From JAMXLO01 sp963799415 (lineage in GTDB: Bacteria > Pseudomonadota > Alphaproteobacteria > Acetobacterales > Acetobacteraceae): 64,000 nucleotides of DNA. Numbering within the stretch: the stretch's first letter is position 1; each line of letters starts with the position of its first letter. A model generated the notes under the pieces. It was not told the DNA's origin and ran no database searches. It was given only the letters and a program-made list of their open reading frames with translations. Shown piece after piece: positions 8,944-17,237 of this stretch. Made by a program: the position numbers and the translations under genes. The stretch spans positions 1-64,000 of the forward strand of contig CAWCXI010000039.1 in NCBI GenBank assembly GCA_963799415.1, read 5' to 3'.

Positions 8944-9245
8944 CACTTCTGGCCCGGATAACCGCTCTCGCGCCACGCGCTGGCAGAACCATTGGGCGAC
9001 CGCGTGCTCGCTGGGGCGCATAGTTATGACATGGTTTGTGGCTGTGCCGTGTAGCCCGGATTATGGGAAGCGCAGTCACTGCGGCATTTGTAGCGGAGAC
9101 CGAAGTGATCGTCCCCGAGAAGGACGCGGACATCAGACGGCTTGCAACAGATATGGCGGCAACTTGGAACAGCCATAGCGGTGACGGGCTCACCGAGCGC
9201 CGCTTTATGGAAACGACTGTGAAGTTTATTTCTGGTGATGAAATC
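8944..9245. other. Intergenic stretch without recognisable gene
   Basis: 302 bp between the methyltransferase and the lipoprotein gene. The lipoprotein frame is open upstream to 9036, and an ATG at 9207 (METTVKFISGDE) is an alternative start, but the extra residues show no signal peptide and no known domain. No terminator or repeat was seen. Confidence 0.4.
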
Positions 9246-9836
9246 GTGAGTCCGATTTCCGTGCGGCGCTTCATCATTCTCGGAGCGGCAGCCTGGGCGC
9301 TGGCGGCATGCGCGACGTCCGGGCTTTCCCATCGGCAGGCCGAGCAGGATGATATCGAGCAGTTTCAGTCAGCAACCCAGACGGCCGTGGAATGTCGCAC
9401 CACCGCGGCCAGCAATCCGCGGTATTCTGCTCTCACTGCGCACATGCCGCTCGACGATCTCAGTCGGGCGACGTTGCCGCAAATGATCGATCAGCACCAC
9501 GCCACCATCGACGAGGTTACGGCACTCGATGGCTGGACCCACGACGTCGGCGCCTGCCGGGACCTGTTGTTGAGGGTGACCTACGCCAACGTGCCGAGTT
9601 TCGGCCCGATAATTGAGCAAGCGCGGGACAAGGATGACTCGGTCTATGTGATGCTTGCGCACCACAAACTGACCTGGGGCCAAGGTGTCATGCGCCTGAA
9701 GGCTGACCAAACCGAATTGCGCACCGCCCTGATCACCCGCGCGGACGAAATGATGGCCCGGGTCGGCACCGCGCAGGAGGCGGAGCGCAATCGCCGCGCG
9801 ACGATTTTGAGCTCGGTCATCCGCATCCTCCCTTGA
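9246..9836 (+). CDS. Putative lipoprotein of unknown function
   Basis: About 196 residues beginning at GTG 9246. It has a lipoprotein signal peptide (basic start, hydrophobic 'FIILGAAAWALAAC', lipobox LAAC), so the mature protein should be lipid-anchored in the periplasm. The remainder is soluble and helical, with two further cysteines ('AVECRTT', 'GACRDLLL') that could form a disulfide. No family recognised. GTG was chosen because it places the basic residues and hydrophobic stretch at the N terminus; the in-frame ATG 9207 would bury the signal sequence 27 residues in. It faces the sulfatase gene tail to tail across a hairpin. Confidence 0.6.
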   Translation: MSPISVRRFIILGAAAWALAACATSGLSHRQAEQDDIEQFQSATQTAVECRTTAASNPRYSALTAHMPLDDLSRATLPQMIDQHHATIDEVTALDGWTHDVGACRDLLLRVTYANVPSFGPIIEQARDKDDSVYVMLAHHKLTWGQGVMRLKADQTELRTALITRADEMMARVGTAQEAERNRRATILSSVIRILP

Positions 9837-9864
9837 CCAGGCAGGCCTACCCGTCGCCAAGCGA

Positions 9865-9895
9865 TGCAGCGGGCCGGCTAAGCCGACCCGCTGCA
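9865..9895. terminator. Bidirectional terminator-like hairpin
   Basis: GCAGCGGG-C-CGGC and GCCG-A-CCCGCTGC flank a TAA loop (9866-9894), flanked by a further T-A pair: a strong stem with one mismatch between the convergent lipoprotein and sulfatase genes. There is no T-run on either side, so it may act as a transcript-end stabiliser. Confidence 0.5.
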
Positions 9896-9953
9896 CCACA
9901 CCGAGGTATTTGCCACGCCTGCTGCAAGCGCAGCTTCGATATCAGCGATGCTG

Positions 9954-11678
9954 TTAGTTTCCGGTTGGCAGTGCGAGGGTGACACCCTCCTTGGAAAGCT
10001 GGTCGCGGACGAATTGGAAGCGCTCGTATTGCGATATCGTAATCGGACCGGAGTAGGTCTCACTTTGGATCTTGCGCGGCGGGTATTGCACGTAGGTCTT
10101 CATCAGGGTCTTGATCGCGTCGTTGATGGTCACCAGGACCCAGGTGTGTTCGGTGAAGTTGTTCATGAAGATGTCGTAGCGCTCCTGCGGGTCCTGCCAC
10201 AGGTCGAACACCTGCGGAACGGTGGCGACATAGGTCTCGGCGCCCTTCCAGCCCAGGTTCGAGTCGACCGCGAGTCCGCCCGTTTTGACGCCGTCATCGC
10301 CGCGCAGGTTGAATACGGCCTTGTAGTTGTCGACGCGCGCCGCGCCGGGGGTAAGTTCGTTCTCGGTGAAGTAGAACCAGGAGTTTCGCGGCGACTTGCC
10401 GGTGCCGAACAGCACCGGCGACATGTCGAAGCTGTCGAAGATGATCGGCTTGCCTTCGCGATCGTTCTCGGCAGCGCCGCACCACCGATAGCGGCGAACG
10501 TCGCCATATAGTCCAGACCACCGACGATCTCGGAGTTCTTGATATCCGGCTTGATCTTGGGACCCCAGGCGATTGACGGGACGCGGATTGCCGCCTTCGC
10601 GCACCGTGCCCTTGGTGCCGCGGAACGGCGTGTATCCGGCGTCAGGATAGACGTCCTGCCAGGCACCGTTGTCGGTGGTCCAGAAAACATAGGTGTTCTT
10701 GTCGAGGCCGAGCGCGCGGACCTTGTCCATGATGCGGCCGATGCGCGTGTCGTTCTCCACCACCGAATCTGCGAATTTGGACTTCGACGGCGATTTATGC
10801 TCGAACTCGGGAGCCGGCATGTTCGGCTGGTGCACCTTCATGAAGTTGATGCTCATGAAGAACGGTGTTGTCGACTTGCCGTTGCGGTCGAGATAGTCGA
10901 GCGAAGCCTTCTCGACGTATTCGTCGAAGAACGGAATGCCGACGACACCCCTGTCGGGCGTGTTGACGTATTGTCCGTTGATCTTGAAGTCCTCGTGCGC
11001 GGCCTCGCCGGCATTGCCCGACATCGCGCCCTTGGTCACGCGCTCGAACATGGCGCGCAGCTCGGGCGCCATGTCCGGAAACCAGGTCGGATCGGCGTAG
11101 GTGTAGGCATTGAGGTGATAGAGCCCGGCATACTTCATCTCGTCGTAGCCTTGCGCATTCGGCAGCGCGTAGTCGGCTTCGCCGAGATGCCATTTGCCGG
11201 TGAAGAATGTCTTGTAGCCGGCGGTCTTCAGCACCGAGGCCAGCGTCCACTCGGCGGCCGGCAATCCGCCGCCCTGACCCTGGAACGCGACCGTTGTCAT
11301 GCCGCTGCGATTCGGAATGCGCCCGGTCTGCATGGCGGCACGGCCGGGCGTGCAGCTCGGCTGGGCATAGAATGACATGAACATCATGCCCTCAGCCGCC
11401 AGGCGATCGATGTTGGGCGTTGGCATGCCACGGGCCTCGCCACCCAGATAGGCGCCGGCATCGCCGTAACCGAAGTCGTCGGATACGATCAGGATAATGT
11501 TCGGCTTGTTGGCACTGGACGCCGGTGCGGCCGGTGGGGTTTGCGCCTGTGCAACCTGCACCGAACTTTCCTTTGCAACCGCCGCGGCGACAAGCGTCGT
11601 GCCCGCGAGGAGAATATTCCGGCGATTGAGACCCCGCGTGCCTGCGTTCGACTTGTGTCCGCTGTCGTTATTTGGCAT
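9954..11678 (-). CDS. Arylsulfatase / sulfatase, Tat-exported (two compensating frameshifts)
   Basis: A type I sulfatase of 574 residues that hydrolyses sulfate esters using a formylglycine made from a cysteine. The active-site motif is C109-T-P-G-R followed by 'AAMQTGR'; metal ligands are in 'IILIVSDDFGYGD' and 'WTTDNGAWQ'. The N terminus has a twin-arginine-like signal (GLNRRNILLAG then a hydrophobic run), so it probably folds before export to the periplasm. Between about 10475 and 10590 the translation loses similarity ('NPRPVNRLGSQDQ'). The neighbouring frame there gives 'IRVPSIAWGPKIKPDIKNSE' and 'MATFAAIGGAALP', so two opposite indels bracket the stretch. Its activating enzyme is encoded immediately upstream, 3 bp away. 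Confidence 0.88.
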   Translation of the reverse strand: MPNNDSGHKSNAGTRGLNRRNILLAGTTLVAAAVAKESSVQVAQAQTPPAAPASSANKPNIILIVSDDFGYGDAGAYLGGEARGMPTPNIDRLAAEGMMFMSFYAQPSCTPGRAAMQTGRIPNRSGMTTVAFQGQGGGLPAAEWTLASVLKTAGYKTFFTGKWHLGEADYALPNAQGYDEMKYAGLYHLNAYTYADPTWFPDMAPELRAMFERVTKGAMSGNAGEAAHEDFKINGQYVNTPDRGVVGIPFFDEYVEKASLDYLDRNGKSTTPFFMSINFMKVHQPNMPAPEFEHKSPSKSKFADSVVENDTRIGRIMDKVRALGLDKNTYVFWTTDNGAWQDVYPDAGYTPFRGTKGTVREGGNPRPVNRLGSQDQAGYQELRDRRWSGLYGDVRRYRWCGAAENDREGKPIIFDSFDMSPVLFGTGKSPRNSWFYFTENELTPGAARVDNYKAVFNLRGDDGVKTGGLAVDSNLGWKGAETYVATVPQVFDLWQDPQERYDIFMNNFTEHTWVLVTINDAIKTLMKTYVQYPPRKIQSETYSGPITISQYERFQFVRDQLSKEGVTLALPTGN

Positions 11679-11681
11679 TTC

Positions 11682-12671
11682 TTATCCCCCTACTCTCACG
11701 ACACAACGAAAGCCGACATGGCTCGTTGACGTATCTACCGGTTCCGCATGGCGCGCCGCCGGGCGATAGCGGCGGCAGTAGTTCGGCGCGCAAAGATGCG
11801 ACCCGCCTTTGATCACCTTGCGTGGAATTCTGAGCTCTGGCTGGTTCGGATCGTAACTGTCTCCCTCGTGGCCGCCCCTCGGGTTTGCCGGAATGCAGCA
11901 GGATTTCGGTGCATCCGATTGGTGCTTGGGGGCGTACCAGTCGCTGGTCCATTCCCAGACGTTACCGATCATGTCGTGCAGGCCGTAGCCGTTCGGCGGG
12001 TAGGCCGTCACCGGCGAGGTGCGCTCATAACCGTCGCTCGCTGAATTCTGATGGGGGAATGCGCCCTGCCAGGTATTGGCCAGGTGTTTTCCGCCCGGCG
12101 TCAGTTCGTCACCCCAAGCGAACTCCGCACTGTCGACGCCGCCGCGCGCTGCGAACTCCCATTCGGCTTCGGTTGGCAAACTCTTGCCGGCCCATTGCGC
12201 GTAGGCGAGCGCATCCGAGTACGCTACGTGCACCACCGGGTGGCTATCGAGTCCGTGAATGTCACTCTTACGACCATAGGGGTGTCGCCAATTGGCGCCC
12301 CTCACCAGCTTCCACCATTGCGACCAGTCCCGTAAGTCGACCGGATGGCGAGGTGGCGTGAAAACCAGCGAACCGGCAAGCAGCAAGTGAGGCAACGCGT
12401 TGGGGTAGTCCTTGGCGTCAGGTTTTTTCTCGGCGAATGTGACGTGACCGGTCGCCCGTGCGAATTGCTTGAATTGCGCGTTGGTCACAGGTGTGCGGTC
12501 GATCCAGAAGCCGTCGACGCTCACGCGATGGGCCGGCGCCTCTTCTGGATAATGCGTGTCTGAACCCATGAGAAAGGTCCCTCCCGGGATCCAGATCAGA
12601 TCGCCGGCGGCCTCTTGGGGCCTGTCCGGCGGAGCAACGCCGCAGGTCGTCTCACTGAAATCCAATGCCAC
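11682..12671 (-). CDS. Formylglycine-generating enzyme (sulfatase-modifying factor)
   Basis: Oxidises the CxPxR cysteine of sulfatases to formylglycine. The family opening is 'DLIWIPGGTFLMGSD', with 'VTNAQFKQFARATG', 'LPTEAEWEFAARGG' and 'GNVWEWTSDWYAP' following. Near the C terminus 'GGSHLCAPNYCRRYRPAARH' carries the two copper-binding cysteines spaced C-x4-C as in human FGE, so it should be the catalytically competent type. It sits 3 bp upstream of the sulfatase in the same operon, a matched enzyme/activator pair. The start is uncertain: GTG 12671 is chosen because it precedes the conserved domain closely, while GTG 12803 would add 44 unmatched residues and overlap the divergent regulator region. 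No signal peptide was seen with 12671. Confidence 0.88.
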   Translation of the reverse strand: MALDFSETTCGVAPPDRPQEAAGDLIWIPGGTFLMGSDTHYPEEAPAHRVSVDGFWIDRTPVTNAQFKQFARATGHVTFAEKKPDAKDYPNALPHLLLAGSLVFTPPRHPVDLRDWSQWWKLVRGANWRHPYGRKSDIHGLDSHPVVHVAYSDALAYAQWAGKSLPTEAEWEFAARGGVDSAEFAWGDELTPGGKHLANTWQGAFPHQNSASDGYERTSPVTAYPPNGYGLHDMIGNVWEWTSDWYAPKHQSDAPKSCCIPANPRGGHEGDSYDPNQPELRIPRKVIKGGSHLCAPNYCRRYRPAARHAEPVDTSTSHVGFRCVVRVGG

Positions 12672-12795
12672 GTGACACCCCAGAGCGTGAAGGATCTTAT
12701 TTGAGGTTGCGCCACGTGACCCATCCCGTCCAGGCGCTGTTGCGAACGCGCAGGCTGAGAGCCTAAGGGCAGATCTTGCCGGCAAATGTCGCCTT

Positions 12796-12815
12796 GTTGA
12801 CACTGGTGGATCAAC
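12796..12815. promoter_or_regulatory. Inverted repeat GTTGA-N10-TCAAC near divergent promoters
   Basis: Perfect 5-bp arms separated by 10 bases, between the sulfatase/FGE operon and the Crp/Fnr gene. The half sites resemble TTGA/TCAA of Crp/Fnr operators, but the spacing is 4 bases longer than the classical site, so this is only a candidate for autoregulation. Confidence 0.25.
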
Positions 12816-12832
12816 TTTTCATGTTGTCCGGC

Positions 12833-13504
12833 ATGGATAAGGCTGCGGCCGCCTGTATTGCCGAATCGACCGGTTGGCTGTCACGGCAGCCGGAGGAGTT
12901 TCGGGCCGAAGTCATCCGGCGGTCGCATCTGCGGCGGTTCGAGGCCGGAGAGATTCTTTACCATGCTGGCGATCCGCCAGGCGGCGTGTACGGGTTGGTC
13001 GAGGGCGTGCTGACCGTCACGTTACCCGCCGGGCAGATCGTTACCGTCAAGCGGCCAGGGTTCTGGGTCGGCGAAACCGCCGCTATGAGGCGACAGAATC
13101 GGGTTATCACCCTCAGCGTCGTGGCTAGGTCAGATATCCTGTATTTGCCACTTGCTGAGTTCGAACGGATGATTGCGGATCCAGCCCATTGTCGCCTGTT
13201 CGCCACCATGAGCATCGAGCATCTCGACGAAGCGCTATCGATCATCGGTTACCTGATGGCGAACGATCCAACCGTCCGCGTCGCGGGGCGACTGCTGACG
13301 CTGGCTGAGGCACAGGCGATTCCCGAGGGCAGCGCGATGCGGCTGACGCAGTCGGACCTGGCGCAGATGTGCGGGGTGTCACGGCAGACCGTAAACAAGG
13401 TTCTGACCGGCCTTAGTGTTAGGAATGTGATCGCGGCGAAGTACGGCATGCTGACCATCCTGGATGCGCGCCACCTACGATTCCTCGCCGGTGAGGTCGC
13501 ATAA
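12833..13504 (+). CDS. Crp/Fnr family transcriptional regulator
   Basis: About 223 residues: an N-terminal cyclic-nucleotide-binding-like beta barrel ('FEAGEILYHAGDPPGGVYGL') and a C-terminal winged helix with the recognition helix in 'SDLAQMCGVSRQTVNKVLTGL'. The N-terminal cysteine cluster of Fnr is absent and the Arg/Ser pair that binds cAMP is not evident, so the effector is unknown. ATG 12833 (MDKAAAACIAES) is preferred; in-frame starts at 12821 and 12776 are possible. It is divergent from the sulfatase/FGE operon, so it may control it (inference from position). Confidence 0.85.
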   Translation: MDKAAAACIAESTGWLSRQPEEFRAEVIRRSHLRRFEAGEILYHAGDPPGGVYGLVEGVLTVTLPAGQIVTVKRPGFWVGETAAMRRQNRVITLSVVARSDILYLPLAEFERMIADPAHCRLFATMSIEHLDEALSIIGYLMANDPTVRVAGRLLTLAEAQAIPEGSAMRLTQSDLAQMCGVSRQTVNKVLTGLSVRNVIAAKYGMLTILDARHLRFLAGEVA

Positions 13505-13588
13505 CCGGGCGCTGATCGATGCAGCTCACGGCTGGCCGAATTTGCTTCCGGCGACCTTCGCGCAATATGGCCGCTGCGCTCGGGACTA

Positions 13589-14239
13589 TCAGTCCGTGGC
13601 GGGATCGGAATGCAGTTGCATAAATGCGGCCGTCGCCTTGGTCGCCCGTCGCGCGGCTTCGGCCGGAGCGGGCGTCGCGGCAACCCCCAGCAGCAGCCCC
13701 ACCATCAGGTCCTCCCAGAGCAGTCCTAGAAATTGCCTCGCCATCTCCTCTGGCTTTCCCGCACCTATAAGCCCGGTCGATTGGGCGCTCGCAAATAATC
13801 CGGCGAGCGTGCCGCGCATGGCGGCACGACCGGCCACGTCGAGAGTTTCGGCAATCCCCGGAGAACGTGTCGCCTCAGCGATCGCCAAACGGAACACGGA
13901 GACAACTGTCGGGTGCGAGGTCTCACGCACGAGATTCGTCGCAAAGGTGACAAGCATTGACGCAAGCATCTGCCGGTTGCGTGGGGCAGGCAGGTCCGGA
14001 GCCAATCGCATTCGATCGGCGCGGCTTTTAATGCAGGCGACAAGCATCGCATGCTTGCTGCCGAAACTGGCATAGAGATCACGCTTCGAGACTTTGGCGC
14101 GCGTCGCGATATCGAGCGTGCTGGTAGCAGCGTAACCGTCCTCGGTGAATGCCTTGAATGCGGCGCCGAGGATGCGCTCGTGCATGCGGCTATCGGGCGC
14201 GGGGGGAACGGCGCTCATGGGCTTTTTCATGGCCGGCAA
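13589..14239 (-). CDS. TetR/AcrR family transcriptional repressor
   Basis: 216 residues. The N-terminal helix-turn-helix is 'ATSTLDIATRAKVSKRDLYA' followed by 'SFGSKHAMLVACIKSRAD', the standard TetR DNA-binding region, with an all-helical C-terminal ligand and dimer domain. It is divergent from an MFS transporter, with two perfect operator-like palindromes in between, the classic arrangement in which TetR represses both genes until the transported compound binds. The start could be 14239 or the internal ATG at 14230 (MKKPMSAV). Confidence 0.9.
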   Translation of the reverse strand: MPAMKKPMSAVPPAPDSRMHERILGAAFKAFTEDGYAATSTLDIATRAKVSKRDLYASFGSKHAMLVACIKSRADRMRLAPDLPAPRNRQMLASMLVTFATNLVRETSHPTVVSVFRLAIAEATRSPGIAETLDVAGRAAMRGTLAGLFASAQSTGLIGAGKPEEMARQFLGLLWEDLMVGLLLGVAATPAPAEAARRATKATAAFMQLHSDPATD

Positions 14240-14253
14240 AAATCACCTTGCCT

Positions 14254-14298
14254 TGGTACCAGACAGTACCATACGGTGCAGGTACCGATGGGTACCTG
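14254..14298. promoter_or_regulatory. Tandem operator palindromes between TetR and MFS genes
   Basis: Two perfect inverted repeats: TGGTAC-CAGACA-GTACCA (14254-14271) and CAGGTACC-GATG-GGTACCTG (14279-14298). Both carry GGTACC-like half sites and their centres are 26 bp apart. They lie 15-60 bp from the tetR start and 98-142 bp from the MFS start, as expected for a divergently acting TetR repressor. Confidence 0.75.
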
Positions 14299-14395
14299 TC
14301 AATGCGCAATGGGGCGTCTCATGAGTGTCCAGGCTTTTCGGTCTACAGGCGTCGAAGTTCAGGAAAGGGCCGTCCGGCTTGGCGGGGCCACCACC

Positions 14396-15679
14396 ATGGA
14401 TCGCACGCGGACGCCTAAGGGGGCGTGGCTGATCGTCGCGCTGCTGTTTTCGTTCATGTTGATCAATTTCGCCGACAAGGCGGTGATCGGGATCGCCGCT
14501 GTCCCGATCATGCAGGAACTGAAGCTCAGTCCGAGCGAGTTCGGGCTGATCGGTTCGAGCTTCTATCTGCTGTTCGCGTTGTCGGCGATCGTCACAGGCT
14601 TTGTCGTCAACCGCGTGCAGACGCGTTGGGTGTTGGTGGCAATGGGACTGGTCTGGGCGCTGACTCAGTTTCCCTTGATGGGTGCTGCGGGTTTCGGAAC
14701 GTTGGTGGCCTGCCGAATTGCTCTCGGCGCCGGTGAGGGGCCGGCCGCTCCGGTGGCGTTGCATTCGGCCTACAAGTGGTTTCCCAATGAGCTGCGCACC
14801 TTGCCGACCGCGGTCATCGTGCAGGGTGGCGGCATCGGCATCATGGTGGCGTTGCCGCTGCTCAACTGGGTCATCGTGCATTATTCGTGGCATTGGGCGT
14901 TCGGGGTGCTTGGCATCGCCGGCCTCGTCTGGACCGCGGCATGGCTGGCGCTTGGCCGCGAGGGCTCGGGCGCCTCGGTCGCCACACCCGGTGCGGCGCC
15001 GACGCCGCAGCGTGTTAGTTACGGGAAGTTATTGCTCAACCCGACAATGCTGGCGAGCTGGTGCGCGGCATTCGGGGCCCAATGGGGCTTGTCGCAGGCG
15101 CTGTCCTGGCAAGGCGCATTTCTGATCAAGGGGCTGGGGCTTACCCAGGGCTCGATCGGATTGTTGGGCGCGCTTCCAGCAGGTGCGAGCGTGGTCGCCA
15201 TGCTTGCCGCCGGCTGGTATTCGCAGCGATTGCTCGCCCGAGGGTCATCGAGCCGCGTGGCGCGAGGCATCCTGGGCGGCGGCTGCGTCGCGCTGGGCGG
15301 CCTGGCGCTGGCGGTTATGCCGTTCCTGCCGGGAGTGCCGATCAAGATCGCGCTGACGACGATTGGGCTGGCGTTGCCGTCGGTCATCTATGTGATCAGC
15401 AATGCGGTCGTCGCCGAAATCACTCCAGCCGCGCAGCGTGGCGCGTTGCTGGCCATTGGCACCGCGGTCGGCACCTCGGCGGGACTGTTGGCGCCCTACG
15501 TCATGGGTAGCCTCATCGAGAATGCGGCGACCCCGCTCGAAGGCTTCAACACGGGGTTCATGATCTGCGGCGGCATCATGCTTGTTGGGGGCGCTATCGG
15601 AATGGCGCTGATCCGGCCAGAGCGCGAGGCGATGCAGTGGGCCAGAAAGACGTGGATGGTCGGCCTTCCCCGGCCATGA
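14396..15679 (+). CDS. MFS transporter
   Basis: Inner-membrane major facilitator of about 427 residues with roughly 12 hydrophobic segments. It starts 'MDRTRTPKGAWLIVALLFSF', followed by 'NFADKAVIGIAAVPIMQELK', resembling anion:cation symporter/MHS-like members that take up organic acids. The conserved loop 2-3 region is 'GFVVNRVQTRWVLVAMGL' and the loop near TM4-5 is 'GAGEGPAAPVALHSAYKWFP'. The start could also be ATG 14321, adding 25 polar residues (MSVQAFRSTG); 14396 puts the first transmembrane helix near the N terminus. Regulation by the divergent TetR through the tandem palindromes is likely. Substrate unknown. Confidence 0.85.
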   Translation: MDRTRTPKGAWLIVALLFSFMLINFADKAVIGIAAVPIMQELKLSPSEFGLIGSSFYLLFALSAIVTGFVVNRVQTRWVLVAMGLVWALTQFPLMGAAGFGTLVACRIALGAGEGPAAPVALHSAYKWFPNELRTLPTAVIVQGGGIGIMVALPLLNWVIVHYSWHWAFGVLGIAGLVWTAAWLALGREGSGASVATPGAAPTPQRVSYGKLLLNPTMLASWCAAFGAQWGLSQALSWQGAFLIKGLGLTQGSIGLLGALPAGASVVAMLAAGWYSQRLLARGSSSRVARGILGGGCVALGGLALAVMPFLPGVPIKIALTTIGLALPSVIYVISNAVVAEITPAAQRGALLAIGTAVGTSAGLLAPYVMGSLIENAATPLEGFNTGFMICGGIMLVGGAIGMALIRPEREAMQWARKTWMVGLPRP

Positions 15680-15765
15680 CGGAATGAGGCGCAGTCGGCA
15701 GGGATTGGCGTTGGTCGTCGCACTTTGGCCAGCCGATGGAGCGATGACGAGACCGTGCCCCGTCC

Positions 15766-16254
15766 CTATCCCTCCCGCACGAACCGCTGTCGCGCCTGGA
15801 TTTCGGCGACATCCGCGGGACGCTCGAACGGCGGCGGCATCGGCTCGCCGGGATGACGGGGGCGGCCGATGGCGCAGAACCAGTCCTCCAGCCCGGCCGG
15901 CGCGATCATCCACAACAGGCGCATCTGTGTGTTGCCGGTGTTCTGCACGGTGTGCCAGGCGGCGCGGCCGATCAGCAGCGTGGTCTCCGGCCGCACCTCG
16001 TGGCGCTGGCCGTCCACCTCCGCCCAGCCCTCGCCCGCATAGCAGAACAGCACCTCGTGCTGGCGCTCATGCGCGTGGCGGCGGATATGCGCGCCAGGCT
16101 CCAGCACCTGGATGCCCATGGAGAAGTTGTCGTACGGCGTGTTGTACGGGGTCAGCTTGTTGACGATATAGCCGCGCGAGGGCAGCGGCTGCCAGAAGGA
16201 CTCGCCCTCGTCCGGGCCGAGTACAACGACTTGCCCCTTGGCGAATTCGTTCAT
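15766..16254 (-). CDS. Cupin-domain protein
   Basis: About 162 residues with one cupin barrel. Motif 1 is 'GAHIRRHAHERQHEVLFCYAG' in part (metal-ligand histidines RRHAHERQHE) and motif 2 lies in 'LLIGRAAWHTVQNTGNTQMR'. The protein could be a small metal-dependent dioxygenase or isomerase, or a binding protein. The start at ATG 16254 (MNEFAKGQVVVLGPDEG) is preferred; the longer frame to 16386 runs into the divergent aminotransferase gene. The two genes are divergent and 43 bp apart, so a functional link is possible. Confidence 0.8.
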   Translation of the reverse strand: MNEFAKGQVVVLGPDEGESFWQPLPSRGYIVNKLTPYNTPYDNFSMGIQVLEPGAHIRRHAHERQHEVLFCYAGEGWAEVDGQRHEVRPETTLLIGRAAWHTVQNTGNTQMRLLWMIAPAGLEDWFCAIGRPRHPGEPMPPPFERPADVAEIQARQRFVREG

Positions 16255-16297
16255 GCGTGTCTCCATTCCGCGGTGATCCAGGGAAGGAGCCGACACG

Positions 16298-17228
16298 ATG
16301 TCCGCAACCGCCGCAATGTGGCCCGCCGGCGCGGCCTGTATCGACGGCCGCTTCATGCCCGTGGCCGAGGCGATGATCCCGGTCACCGACTGGGGCTACC
16401 GGAGATCAGATGTGACGTATGACGTGGTCAGCGTGTGGGACGGCGCGTTCTTCAAGCTGGACGATCATCTGCGGCGGTTCCGTGCGTCGATGGACTGGAT
16501 GCGCCTCGCGCCGCGCGAGAGCGATGACGACATTCGCGGCATGCTGCACGAGCTGGTGCGGCGCACCGGGCTGCGCGAGGCGTATGTCGCGATGGACTGT
16601 CTGCGCGGTGCGGCGCCGCCGAACTGTGCGACGGCATCCGGCGAATGCGCGGAACTATCTGCTGGCGTTCGCGGTGCCGTATGTCTGGCTGATGCCGCGC
16701 GAGGTGATCGAGCGCGGCGTGCATCTGATCGTCGCGTCCACGCCGCGCATTCCCGAGGTGTGCGTCAATCCGAAGGCGAAGAATTTCCACTGGGCGGACA
16801 TGACGCGGGCGCTGTTCGAGGCGCAGGACAAGGGGGCGGACAACCCGGTGCTGCTCGATCTCGACGGCAACGTGACAGAGGGGCCGGGGTTCAACGTGTT
16901 CGCGGTGACCGATGGCGTGGTGGCGACGCCGGATCGCGGCGTGCTGGAGGGGATCACGCGGCTATCGGTGATCCAGTTGTGCGAGAAGCTCGGGCTGCGC
17001 TGCGAGGTGCGCACCGTGCCGCTGACGGAGCTGCGCAATGCGGACGAGGTGTTCATCTCGTCGACCGCGGGCGGGGTGATGGGCGTGACGCGGCTGGATG
17101 AACGGATTTTGGGGAACGATCGGCCGGGGCCGGTGACCGAGCGGCTGCATGATGCCTACTGGCGGTTCCGGCGCGAGGGCTGGTGCGCGGAGCCGATCGA
17201 CTATGTGCGCGCCGAGGCGGCGGAGTAG
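16298..17228 (+). CDS. Class IV PLP aminotransferase (one frameshift)
   Basis: Branched-chain/D-amino-acid aminotransferase-like enzyme. The N-terminal part 'CIDGRFMPVAEAMIPVTDWG' and 'SDVTYDVVSVWDGAFFKLDD' is typical of fold type IV. Around 16600-16640 the frame slips and resumes with 'HPANARNYLLAFAVPYVWLM'. The PLP lysine lies in 'VCVNPKAKNFHWADM', followed by 'GNVTEGPGFNVFAVTDGVV' and the conserved 'STAGGVMGVTRLD'. GGGAAGGAG precedes ATG 16298 by about 8 bp. The total of about 310 residues matches the family. The neighbouring cupin and the DadA and racemase genes elsewhere hint at D-amino-acid or amine metabolism but do not fix the substrate. Confidence 0.85.
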
Positions 17229-17237
17229 CGACGGGAG

